Below are positions 14,651 to 25,735 of a DNA stretch of 64,000 nt, one piece after another. Numbering within the stretch: position 1 is the first letter of the stretch; the number at the start of each line of letters is the position of its first letter. The notes beneath the pieces are model-generated. The model was not told where the DNA came from. It saw nothing but the letters and a program-made list of their open reading frames with translations, and ran no database searches. The DNA is from Homalodisca vitripennis (taxonomy: Eukaryota; Arthropoda; Insecta; Hemiptera; Cicadellidae): positions 68,747,501 to 68,811,500 of the forward strand of contig NC_060213.1 of assembly GCF_021130785.1 (NCBI RefSeq). The letters are read 5' to 3'. Both the position numbers and the translations under genes were made by a program.

Positions 14651-16289
14651 ATGTACCAAGTGTTACTCACGGTGGTATGTAAAGAAGTCGCTAACGATTT
14701 CAACATGTTTTTTGCTAGCGTTGGACATAACTTGGCAAGTTCAATTAACACCGGGGGTGCATTAATTCTCGATGATGCAGATTTCGGGCGAGACTCACTG
14801 TTTACGCTTCGGACTGTCACTGAACTGGACCTATTCAGACACATTACTGCACTACGTGGCGGGTCCGCTCCTGGTTATGACGGCGTCACAGCTTCTGCAC
14901 TCAAAGATAATATTAATATTTTCTCTAAACCTTTTCTACATATTTTAAATCTTAGCTTGGCGTACGGTATATTTCCTGATAGTTTTAAGTTTAGCTAAAG
15001 TAATCCCACTTCACAAGGCTAGCACATTTACGGAGAAAAATAACTATCGTCCTATTTCCTTGTTAAGTGTGTTCTCTAAGGTGCTGGAGAGAATCGTCAA
15101 AGAGCAGTTGTAAATTACCTTCAACACAACCATATTTTAGCGGAGTGTCAATACGGGTTTAGGGCTGATAAAAACATTTCAGACGTTCTCTTTGATGTAA
15201 ACAAAGAAATTTATCATACTTTGTCAGATGGTATGAGGAGCTTTTTAATTTTCCTTGACCTAAAGAAAGCATTTGATAGTGTAGATAGAAAACAAATTAA
15301 TTTACAAATTATCAGCTATAGGTGTATACGGGTAATGCTCTCGCATGGTTTAGGAGCTACCTTGCGGACAGACGGCAGTTTGTGTCTGTCTGCGGTGTGA
15401 ATGGTGATGAGCTTCCTGTGGATTATGGTGTAGTTCAAGGAAGTACTCTGGGCCCTATATTATTTTTTGATATACATTAACAACATTTCAAAACTGCAGA
15501 TTCATGGTAAACTATTTCTTTTTGCTGACGACACGCTAATTATTATCAAAGGTAAATCTTGGCAGGATGTTCAAAATAAATCTTTAAATGACCTCATGAC
15601 AATTAAAAAATGGATGGACCAAAAATGTTTTATCACTTAACATCTCAAAAACTAAATTTATGCCCCTTTCTCTTACATCAAATTCAGATTACAACTTACA
15701 CGATTTAATTATTCATAATTGTAATAATCAACTATAACAATGCCTGTGGATGTAATAAAATCGAGAAAGTGTCGTCATACAAATATTTGGGTGTGTTGTT
15801 TGATTCTCGAATGAAATGGATAGATCACATTAATTTCTTAAAAAATAAAGCAAGAAAGTATATATTTGCTTTTAGGCAGTTAAATAGCATTTTGAGTTTT
15901 GATGAAACTAAAATCGTTTATTTTGCTTATGTGCAATCCCTTTTTTCGTATGGCATTCTAGCTTGGGGGGGTGCTTTTCCTTCACATATCAAAAGTTTAG
16001 ATATAGTTCAGAAATCTATTTCTGAAAGCCGGTTTTGCGAAGTGTAGACGATATCCCTCTGATTTATTGTTTTCAAGAAACAGGAATTCTGCCAATTAAA
16101 AAAATTTTTATTAAAGTCTTATTTATTCATATTTACAAACATTTCGGCTCAATTTTTTCTACAATCCCACATTTTTATAACACAAGATATGCAAATATAG
16201 TCGGAATTAACACTATTCACCAACACAAATCATTCGCGACAACAAACAGTTTTTATCTAGCACACAATTTTATATCGAAATTATTCTAA
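14651..16289 (+). pseudogene. Non-LTR reverse transcriptase, frameshifted
   Basis: RT motifs appear in order but in different frames. The pre-RT segment carries GSAPGYDGV (about 14861-14887). YRPISLL is near 15043-15063, LDLKKAFDSVD at about 15256-15288, VQGSTLGPI near 15433-15459, the catalytic FADD at 15521-15532, and the thumb/post-RT part with YKYLGVLFDSRMKW at 15778-15819. In an active element this enzyme would copy element RNA at a nicked target. At least four frame breaks separate these motifs, so the copy cannot encode a working protein as written. The family assignment (Jockey superfamily rather than RTE or R1) rests on motif spelling and the TGATT tail. Confidence 0.85.
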
Positions 16290-17172
16290 TAGTTTTTAGA
16301 AATTTCAAGCTGTTCGACTCTCCCTCTCTTGAGTTTTTAAGAAACATGTCAAGAGTTTTTGATTCTCATAAGCAGTGAGAGTGCCCAGTTACTTATCTCT
16401 GTTGACTACAGACGGACCTAGACTGTCTGACACTCACTGACTGACGGCACTGTCCTCTCTCCTCTCCTCTTCAAACTATATATAATAAAATCCAAATCAC
16501 TTAAGTAATTAGCCTATTTTTTTTTGTAATTTTTGTTCACTCAATATTTTTATTTGTTTTGTCTACTTTATCCTCTAGATTGCTGATTATCGGAATTCGA
16601 GGTCATATCCGTAGTTTATTCTGCTTTAGATGTCTTCTTTTCAATTATCAAATTTTATAAATTAATCTACACACTCTGCTCGAGATAAAATTCGAATCGT
16701 AACAATTTCAACTCGAGTCTACGCACAGGCCATTAAGGCCCCATGTAGGCTTCTCTTTTCCCATTATTTGAATTTATCCAGAAAATTATGTAGCAAATTT
16801 AATGCTGTTTTTTACTAGGTATGCGTGTATGTATGTGGATATGTATGTATGTTGCGTGTATGTGTTATATATATATATATATATGTATAATGTATATATA
16901 TATGTATATATATGTATCTTCTTATTTATATCATCTCTTTATTCATTATATTGATTTATTTATGTAACACAAGTCTCTTTTTTATATTATTTAACGTTAA
17001 TTATTTAATTTTTAGTTTTTTAAATTGTATTATTACTAGAATACTTCTGTAGGTTTATATGAATTAGATAATATACAAATGCTACATTTGTTATCATTTC
17101 AATGTAAAGGTTTATTTTGTATTTAATTTCTTTTTGTGTGTGGAAATAAACGTGATTTGATTTGATTTGATT
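16290..17172 (+). other. 3' UTR of the non-LTR element with TGATT tail
   Basis: Non-coding, AT-rich sequence downstream of the RT remnant with a GC-richer patch near 16370-16470. It ends in AATAAACG followed by three to four TGATT units. The terminal tandem repeat marks the 3' end of the insertion. Confidence 0.65.
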
Positions 17173-17175
17173 TAT

Positions 17176-17610
17176 ATAATTAATTATGAAATAGTAAGTT
17201 TCAGTAAATTGTTGTAAATGTTTATTTGAAATAAAAAACTAGTCTCAATCAGTTAAATTTTAAAATAGGGTTATTTCAAATGTTTTGTATCTTTATTTCC
17301 CACTAAATACAAAAAAAGAATATTTTTACAAATTATTATACAATTATAATCATTCCGTAATTTTACAGTTACACACCTTTTTTAAGTTATCAAAGTATAA
17401 AGAGTTATTTTCTTCCATACATTGCTTACAGTGCAGCTAGACTCAATCTGATAACATTTTCATTTTATAGTTGCATCTAATATTTTATACTTACATGCTT
17501 ACTTAAAAAAACCTTGTTGAAATTTGTCCTCCATTTATTATTATTAAGAATTTCATGAGAAAGAAATGATAATTAATTCTTATCAACTATATTCTAATTG
17601 ATGTAATTAA
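17176..17610. other. AT-rich spacer, nothing recognised
   Basis: A short AT-rich spacer between the retrotransposon tail and the satellite array. I see no gene or known repeat in it. Confidence 0.5.
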
Positions 17611-18547
17611 AAAGAAGCACATTGCTATTGTTTAAGGATGGTGGTGATTAAAAAGTGAATTACAAAACCACTGTCGGGCAGTCAGGTGAAGCAACAAGTG
17701 TAATCAATCTGTAACCATGCCAATCGGCGTCACATTACATTGACCGGGATAAAGAAGCACGTTACCATTGTTTAGGGATGGTGGTGATTACAGAGTAAAT
17801 TACGAAACCACTGTCATGCAATCACGTGCAGCAACAACTGCAATCAATCTTTAACTATGCTAATCGGCGTCACATTGTATTGACCGGGATAAAGGAGCAC
17901 ATGGCCATTGTTTAAGGATGGTGGTGATTACAGAGTAAATTACGAAACCACTGTCAGGCAATCATGTGCAGCAACCAGTGTAGTCAATCTTTAACCATGC
18001 CAATCGGCGTCACATTGTATTGACCGGGATAAAGGAGCACATGGCCATTGTTTAAGGATGGTGGTGATTACAGAGTAAATTACGAAACCACTGTTAGGTA
18101 ATCACGTGCAGCAACAAGTGTAGTCAATCTTTAACCATGCAAATCGGCGTCACATTGTATTGACCGGGGTAAAGGAGCACATGGCCATTGTTTAAGGATG
18201 GTGGTGATTACAGAGTAAATTACGAAACCACTGTTAGGTAATCACGTGCAGCAACAAGTGTAGTCAATCTTTAACCATGCCAATCGGCGTCACATTGTAT
18301 TGACCGAGATAAAGGAGCACATGGCCATTGTTTAAGGATGGTGGTGATTACAGAGTAAATTACGAAACCACTGTTAGGCAATCATGTGCAGCAACCAGTG
18401 TAGTCAATCTTTAACCGTGCCAATCGGCCTCATATTGCATTGATCGGAATGAAGAAGCACATTGCCATTGTTTAAGGATGGTGGTGATTATAAAGTAAAT
18501 TACGGAACCACTGTCAGACAGTCATGTGCAGCAACCAGTGTAATCAA
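17611..18547 (+). repeat. 140-bp satellite array, about 6.7 copies
   Basis: Unit starts fall at 17611, 17751, 17891, 18031, 18171, 18311 and 18451, an exact 140-bp period without length change. Each unit contains AAGGATGGTGGTGATTA, AAATTACGAAACCACTGT and a region ending TGACCGGGAT. The inner copies (17891-18450) are nearly identical, whereas the first and last differ more, as expected when unequal exchange homogenises the middle of an array. The last copy breaks off after TAATCAA. The array is richer in GC than its surroundings. Confidence 0.95.
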
Positions 18548-18644
18548 GAGAATAAAACAATAAATAAAAGGGTAAACAACGAATAAACTAAGAATTAAAA
18601 GGAATACGCCTACTAAAAGGATGTTTTAGTATTTTCAAAGCATG

Positions 18645-21480
18645 CACGGTTGTTGTGTTTGTAATGAGGGAGTGTGGAGCTGGTTAGCCGCACGTCGCCA
18701 ATATTGGTTTTTGTCATCACCAGCCGAGTCCACCTCTGGCCGTTTATTGTTTGTCCAACTCTGTGTATTTAGCATGGTTTTCGCTACATTTGTGGTTTAT
18801 TGCAATCATTTTCTTACACCTGACATCTATCATCCGGTATCTATTTTAACAAAACGATAAAATCTAGAAGATATCATCAGTGTTACACTTAATGTAAAAT
18901 TAATATATAAATATTTTATTTACATGTAAATGTTAAATATGTAAAATATATATTATTTTTACATATAATATTATTCTAGTTAGTAACTAATTATTTGTTA
19001 GTAACTATTATTTGGTTACTAACTAATTTTTTGTTAGTAACTAATTATCTTTATGTTTGTATATGCTAAATATACTAATAACATCATGAAACCTTGTGTT
19101 GCACTTACAGAATGTATTATAGTTTCCAAAATAAGATTTTTTATTTAAATTTAAATTTAAAAAAAGTACAATGTAAGATTTTAAGGCTTAGAAAACATGT
19201 TTTTTTATCGACAACACTTAATATGGAGTACTCAGAAACTTCAAGTTCTAATTGTATTATTTTGAAAATATGATATGAATATATGAAATGTGTCAGTAAG
19301 AAATTGTGTAGAGGATCCAACAAGACGGCGATAAGTACTCGTATATTCTATACCAGTGTTATTCATGGGCAGCCCGCTTTAATAAGAGGTTGTACATATT
19401 ATATAGCCTCCACAAACATGATACTGTTTACATGGCGCGCAAGTGCGATATTCCGTGTACAAGCCATGTACTATATTTCATACAGAATAACCGAGCACGA
19501 CACTGTGTACAGGTCGTGTTAGTACTAGACTTAAAAAAAATACTGTATCACTGAACACCAACATCAGTGATACAGTGATATTCCGGAAGTAGCATTGTAG
19601 TTTACTTGGGGACCGAGGTCTTCTAGTTGCAATCATATTGGAATCACTATTTGACTCTAGTAATATCTCAGTTACTGTGGTACAAATATTGTATGTTTTA
19701 ATAATAATATGATTGGTGATGTGTTTTAATTGAGGAAAGAAATAGGAATGACGGATCAGTTATAGGCAATTCATGCACAAGATAAATTATATATCCATAA
19801 ATAAATAAATATATATTGGGGCATGTCATGGAAATAGCGTTGCTATAAAAAATATAAAGTTATTAAATACACGTTGCTAAGATTTACAGATATTTAGAAT
19901 ACAACATATGTAAAAATTAGATGACGTATCATTAACATAACAAAATTATATAAAAGTTAATTATGATAAATTATTTAATAACATAATTTACATGTTTTTC
20001 TTGAAGCCATCCAGAAGATGTAGTCGAGAGTTAAGTATGAAGAAATTCCACTGTCTGAACTGAAGGAACAGCTTCTACTTCGAAACTTTAAACCAGGAGG
20101 GGAGTTACCCATGTTCTGTTCCTTGCGAAGCTGGTAAACAGAGGTAAGCTCTATAACCCTACGCTGCTCACACAAGTTGATTTGTATGTTCCGTCAGGGA
20201 TTCGATCACTTGATCTGTTTTGAAGTGATGTACTTTAGCTGAGCACCTCCCATAGTTCATTTATGAAGCATTGTAATGACCTGTGTCACACACCCAACTT
20301 TCTGTACTATCCACCTATTTCCGAGATAGACATTTTTTATTGCGTTGTAGTTTTTTTTTCCGGATACTGTAATGGGTCTTTATTCGTATAATTTACAGGT
20401 ATGGTCTATAAAATTTAGCTATGCCATTATTTTAATTAGTACACATTTAGCATTCGTAAATGTTTAACTTATTCCTACGTATATTTGAGGCCAAGTTACA
20501 TATTAGTTAGTATTAATTTACAATCGTATTTTATTTGCTTGCTTAGTTTAGTTGAGAAAACTTTTTTATTTTGCGTTTAGACCGTTATTATTGTTAACTC
20601 ATACGATTTATATGTTATAGTTTAGATAATATGTTAGGAATTTATAGATTATTATTCATCGTTAATAGTTTCTTTAATATGTTAGTATAATTTAGGATTG
20701 TTGATTTTATTTTGTCATTTTATTAATTAGTAGCCGCAATTAAGAACAAAACTATAGTTTTCCATTGGAATAAAAAAGTGTATTTCATCTAATATTTATT
20801 AATAAGATGTTATTCACGTAAAAATCTGTATATAAATGTGTCGATGTACTTATGCAATTCCTTAAAATGTCATATGACCGAAGTTTCTTTAAGGCCAACT
20901 TAAATCAATTTTAAATATTTCGAACGGGGTTTTAATTATATATGCTTTTACGTGAAATGTTTTATTCTATATAATAATTGGAACATCCCGTTTAGGAACG
21001 TGGAATTTAACTGAGAATGGTCTTAAATTGATCCTACCAATCTCCCAGCTAAGCCTGTTATTCATGTTAGTACTTACTAAGATACATTAGAATTTTCTCT
21101 ATATATTTTATTAGTCAAACAATATGTTCATTGTTAATAGTAATTTTCTTTATAATAATTCGTGTATAAACATGTGAATTTAAAAATAAATGATTTATTT
21201 CTCTACAATTTTTGCCTGTGCATTGTGTTAATATCAAGCAAAGAAATATTGAGGTATTGACAAGAATAAAGGTACTTCAGGGGTTTTTAAATCTTCTAGG
21301 GATTTATCTCTTTGAAGGAAAGATTTATTTGATATTCGAGTCAATGCAAAGCTAAGCAAATACACTTGTACCTCTGACAGTAGATATGGCTTCACTTCTC
21401 CTTTATTGCAAGAAGCGGTGCTATCTCAGAACTTAATCACTTGCAATATTGATTATATTATCATTTATATGTGAGAAAAC
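18645..21480 (+). repeat. Right copy of the diverged colinear duplication
   Basis: Partner of 9050-11850. The clearest block is 18661-18770 against 9064-9170, which stays in register at an offset of exactly 9597 for about 100 bp. Later blocks sit at offsets of 9662, 9683 and 9631. The copy starts about 100 bp after the satellite array. No conserved reading frame was found. Confidence 0.45.
18979..19048. repeat. Cluster of TTAGTAACTAA palindromes
   Basis: The 11-bp palindromic core TTAGTAACTAA, or a one-base variant, recurs about four times within 70 bp in alternating orientation. It may be a simple tandem expansion or a protein-binding cluster, and the sequence alone does not decide. Confidence 0.7.
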
Positions 21481-21482
21481 GT
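21277..21482 (+). repeat. Unclassified dispersed repeat, copy 2
   Basis: Matches 11643-11846 over about 200 bp in the same orientation at roughly 75% identity by eye. The minus-strand frame that is open in copy 1 is interrupted here. Confidence 0.6.
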
Positions 21483-22294
21483 TAGGTTTTTCTATATTTT
21501 GCCGAAAGGGAAAGCTGTCAATTATTTTGTATATACCCTTTACATGAAACATTCTCCATGAGAGTTATTCCTGAAAATTCAGTTTTTAAATTAAATTAAT
21601 GGGAAATGCCCCTCTTCATTTTATACAATACAGAAAACTTTGATTTTTTTCCAACACACAAAATTAAATTGTGCCTTTTAGCACATTTTCTCATATAGAG
21701 GAAGTAGATATGAGATAGGAGGACAATTTTTTTATCATGCACTAACAATCGAGGACGAAGGAAAATAGAATGATGGTCATTAAGATAGGTATGTATGTTT
21801 CTTAATTAGAAATTACTGTACTCAATATCGCTATATAATGTTGAACGGTATGACAAGGTCACTATCTGTAACAAAGTATAAATTACATCAAATGATAGTA
21901 CTTGTATAAAGTTTTTGTTGCCAAGATGTATAGGCCTTAGTATTACATCTGAGGTAATAGCCTAATACTGAGAAGGTACAAATGATATGGAATCCTTAGG
22001 CTGAGCTATCCAGACTCGTTAGGCATATTAACATACGAATTTTGAAATAAGGATACTGTATTATTACCTGGAGGATTTTGTATGCAGGACAATCAAGAAA
22101 TTGGTTTCTAAAGACATACAACTGTATTGACTATTGAAATCATAGCGGATAAATCGGCTTGATAATCAGAGGTATGGAATCCAAATCCAATACTTCATAA
22201 TTTGATCATCAAAACAAGTAACAGATAATCAACAGAATGAGGTAAATCATTGAAAACCGACAGGTATTAATTTTTTTCTTACATGGTCATATTG
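21483..22294. other. Intergenic, nothing recognised
   Basis: AT-rich sequence without a recognisable gene, RNA or repeat. Confidence 0.5.
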
Positions 22295-22540
22295 TTTTTT
22301 TTTTATTATTTTTTATGGAGAGGCCTATCTCCTTTTAAGCCTTTACTGTCCATCCTCATGGGCCACTGGCTTGTGTGAGGATCTTATCAAACAGAATAAA
22401 GGGGAGAGTCGATACAGTACTAGGTTGATTGTACTGATAAAAAGTGCAACGGTCACAGACAGGATTTGAACCTGCGCTTCTCTAACTCAGACCCAAAGTC
22501 CAACGATTGAGACCGCTCGGCTATCGGCACTCCCACCCTA
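22295..22540 (-). mobile_element. tRNA-derived SINE
   Basis: Read on the minus strand, the head is a class II (Leu/Ser-like) tRNA. It has an A box TAGCCGAGCGGTC at 22511-22523 and a B box GGTTCAAATCC at 22462-22472. An anticodon stem (TTGGA/TCTGA) and a longer variable arm lie between them. A body of about 145 bp unrelated to tRNA follows, ending in an A-rich tail at 22295-22318. Head, body and poly(A) tail together mark a SINE rather than a real tRNA gene. Such elements are transcribed by RNA polymerase III from the internal A and B boxes and mobilised by a LINE. No target-site duplication was found. Confidence 0.8.
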
Positions 22541-22918
22541 CCCAACCCTACCCTGAAAAACTCTATAAGGTTTTTACTCTATCCTGGAAAACGTTTGAGA
22601 TAAGGTTAATTTACTTAAATGTAATATTTTTCTTAACATTATCTATTTACTTAAAAATAATTCTTAACAATATAGTAAACATTATTGGGAAATATTTTAG
22701 GCATTCTTGATATCTTTATGTTTCTTTTCTATTGCCACAAACATCGGAGTTGTGAATTTAGTCTAAGCTTGAAAACCCACCATATTGAAATGAAATGGCA
22801 CACATATCTGGCAGATGAACTTAACCAAATTTCTTATAACATAAATTTTTATTCCAAGTTTCAATTTCTTAGAATTGTCTTGGCAGCTATCGTCTCCACC
22901 AGTCGCGTTAAGTAGCAT

Positions 22919-22989
22919 ATATATATATATATATATACATAGAGTATATATTTATATATATATTTATAGTATATATTTATATATATATA

Positions 22990-23067
<78 letters not shown>
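22919..23067. repeat. (TA)n microsatellite, about 150 bp
   Basis: A long TA array with interspersed TATTTATA variants at its left end and a pure run of more than 80 bp on the right. The open frame across it is repeat translation only. Confidence 0.95.
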
Positions 23068-23071
<4 letters not shown>

Positions 23072-24839
23072 ATATACAATGTTAGGAACGTGAGTCTAAG
23101 TATAGGCTATAGATTTTCGGTGAAGTAAAGCAGAAAAGTCCTACCATGAAGAAAAATAATATCAATAGGCTAATTTTGTCAGCAAAACGCTGCATTAAAA
23201 CAACTTATATAAAATAAACAGAAATTTTTAGGTGTTTTTATTGATAAAATAAATTTAAATTTGAATTACTGTATCTATGTCATAAAGTTGTAATTTCTAT
23301 TAATATCATAAATATATCTCTATTGCTTAAAGTGGTGATCAACCAAAGCTTATTAAAAAATAATAAACTGTAAAGCTAATTCATAGATTTATACTTTGTG
23401 CAGTAAAATATTTTTTTGCTGGTTGGAAACAAACGTGTGAGATAGTTTGTAAATTTTAGCTCTTCTAAGGTAAATGAGATCACTTTAATTTGTTTATAAA
23501 TATGGAGGACTATTTATTTCAAGTCATAAATTACTAAATGACTGATACGCACTCAGATACAGCAACAAATATTAACCGTAACTATGTCTAGTAACCATGG
23601 TAACCGGCGTCTAGATAAGCTTAAGCAGAGTTTTAGTGATGACAAAGTTATTTTTTTTAATTGTCAGAATGTATATAAAAATAAAACTACAAAAGTAACA
23701 ATGAAAGTTTGGTGTGACACTATTTTTATTATTAGGATTTTACTTAGCTTCCATTAAGAGCCAGCTGAACAAGAGTGCATCTACAGTTAGCCCTGTAAGA
23801 ACGACTTTTGCACTCTTATGGTAGTCTTAAAACTATGTGTATATCTCATTTAATATGATTAATATGCATCCACAAGTTAATGTTAGGTTTTATAAATATA
23901 TTTTCTGTCTTTTCAGAAGAAACAGATCAAAAGTTATAGTATGCCATTGTTTCAATGGCCTCAAATGTATACAAACAAAGAAGTTTTTAAATCATGAGAG
24001 TTATTTTTAACTAAAACACCCAATATCAGGTTTATTCATATCTGTAACCATCAGAACTGGCTCACATGTAACTGAAATAGGTCAGTGGTAACTAAGCAAT
24101 TAACGTTGGCCTCTAAGCATAACACATACATAACATATAATGATAGTCTAAAGAATGTTTTGAATTGACCTAACAAACATATCATATAATATTATTACAC
24201 TCATGTTTTGAAGATTTGTTTTGTTATTGTTATGATAGCAAAAATATTATAATTAGAACACTCGACAAAATAATAAATCTGTCACCTCGTTTTAAACAGA
24301 ACTACTCACAGGTTAAATTAAGTTCCTATATACATTCATGTTCTAGAAAGAGAATTCATATTTACCGATTATAATGCGGTTACAATACAATGCCTCGTAT
24401 ATAATGTTTTATTTTTAATTTAAGTACTTTTCATTGCCAACATGGTTAAACATAGGACTAATATAACTGGAGTTACTTTTTATGAACGCATATTGCGTTA
24501 TGCATTCAACTTACCTAAGCGTGCTATTTTCAATGCCGACGTACACATACGTTGTGTACATGGTGCATGTAGAGATTTACTCTAAATATCAAACCTCTAC
24601 GTCAACCTTATATAGTGCATATTTTTCCTTATATAGTGCCTATATAACGAAAAATCAGATTTTGATATAAAAAACAATTACCTATTACAAGAACTTAAAT
24701 ATTCATTATTTGTATAAGCTATAATAGTGAACTAAACATGAATAACTCATATTACCCTTTCATGGATTTCTGATCTTTTAGTGAGTTTAAAACTTTTAGT
24801 ATGTGAGGTGCAATAAATAAATGTGGCACAAAAGTAGTC
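23068..24839. other. Intergenic stretch with one satellite-like relic
   Basis: No gene recognised. About 23524-23625 resembles one monomer of the 140-bp satellite in + orientation, sharing TAAATTAC, CAGCAAC, GTAACCATG and CCGGCGTC in the same order as the array unit. The rest is featureless AT-rich DNA. Confidence 0.45.
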
Positions 24840-25735
24840 CGATAGAAGAAACCGCAGAGAGCTGAGCCGGTTCAATACCTATATCTCCCCGGCTCATGTG
24901 TGTTTTATATAGTGTGTGTGTGGTTTTATTGGCTGCAGAGGCGACTGACCTTTTGAAGGCGTTTGGCCTTTCCGGTAGAGTGGTAGAGACTCTGAGCCGT
25001 GGTGTACTGGTTAGAAGTAGCTCCAGATTTAATATTTTTGTTTAATTAAGTGTTTTGGAATTTTGCTGAGCTGTTTCCTTCTAACATGTGCGGCTAGGTT
25101 TACGGCCCCTCACTGATGAGGTCCAAGGGATGAATTGTTTTCTCCTGTCATCTCTCCATCATGCGTGGTCGCAGAGAACCTTCACCTTTGCGCTCTGCTG
25201 AAGGACGGCCACCATGATGGACATACCTACCAGTCAACATCTGTGATACCCTGTGATATTGTTATTGTTGCCATTTATATAGTTTTTATATTTTGTTATT
25301 TAATTTTAAGTTAGTTTTAGATATTATTTAGTTATTTCTTGGATTTCATTAGGAGCCCGCCCTTAGCCGAAGGATACCGGGTGGAATTGGCATTTCTTGT
25401 TTCAAATTATGGCGTTTCTAATTTTTGGTATGCAGGTGCACCTGACAAGAATTGTTTGAGGTATACTACTGTGGGCACTTTTTAATTTTTTTTTTTTTTT
25501 ATAGTATATATATACATATTTATATTGACTGGATAGGCCCATGTTATTGTCTTAGTAAATGAACCTGAGTATACTGACCACGGTGTTCTTTTTTTTACCT
25601 AGTTTAGTTTTGATCCGGCATCCCGTTTCGCCACCATGGGCACGCGCTTCCCTGTTGGTCTGCTGTGGGTGTGGCGAGCGGCGATGTGCGGTTCAGAGCA
25701 ACAGCACATGAGAAAAGGGGGGAGGACTTATAATA
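24840..25735 (+). other. GC-richer island of unknown nature, possibly an unclassified element
   Basis: About 0.9 kb that is visibly richer in GC than both flanks. It begins with a perfect 8-bp hairpin (TGAGCCGG/CCGGCTCA, 24863-24896). It contains a tRNA A-box-like stretch (GAGCCGTGGTGTACTGG, about 24994-25010) with no partner B box that I can find. A T-rich run lies at about 25480-25502, and it ends near a purine-rich GAAAAGGGGGGAGGA. No frame over 60 codons is open. It could be the untranslated part of a retrotransposon, a non-autonomous element or a non-coding exon. Confidence 0.35.

Larger units (their letters stand above)
14651..17175 (+). mobile_element. 5'-truncated Jockey-type non-LTR retrotransposon
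   Basis: The element begins inside the linker before the reverse transcriptase and runs through the RT and post-RT region into a 3' UTR of about 0.9 kb. It ends at an AATAAA-like stretch followed by tandem TGATT units (about 17151-17172), a typical tail for insect Jockey-superfamily elements. No endonuclease remains, as expected from 5' truncation during target-primed reverse transcription. I could not find a convincing target-site duplication. A TA/TATG microsatellite (about 16866-16918) lies in the UTR. Confidence 0.8.

Noticed and set aside
17611..18547. CRISPR array
   Set aside because: Whole 140-bp units are repeated without unique spacers, and the genome context is eukaryotic.
22445..22535. 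Functional tRNA-Leu/Ser gene
   Set aside because: The acceptor stem does not pair cleanly, the anticodon loop is unconvincing, and a repeat-like body with an A-rich tail follows. A SINE explains all of this.
22535..22553. Telomere-like CCTACCC/CCCTACC tract beside the SINE
   Set aside because: Only about three imperfect units that do not match the insect TTAGG repeat.
22875..23093. Tyrosine/isoleucine-rich 72-codon frame
   Set aside because: Translation of the (TA)n array.
24994..25010. Second tRNA-like SINE head in the GC-richer island
   Set aside because: Only an A-box-like string is present. I found no B box at the right distance.
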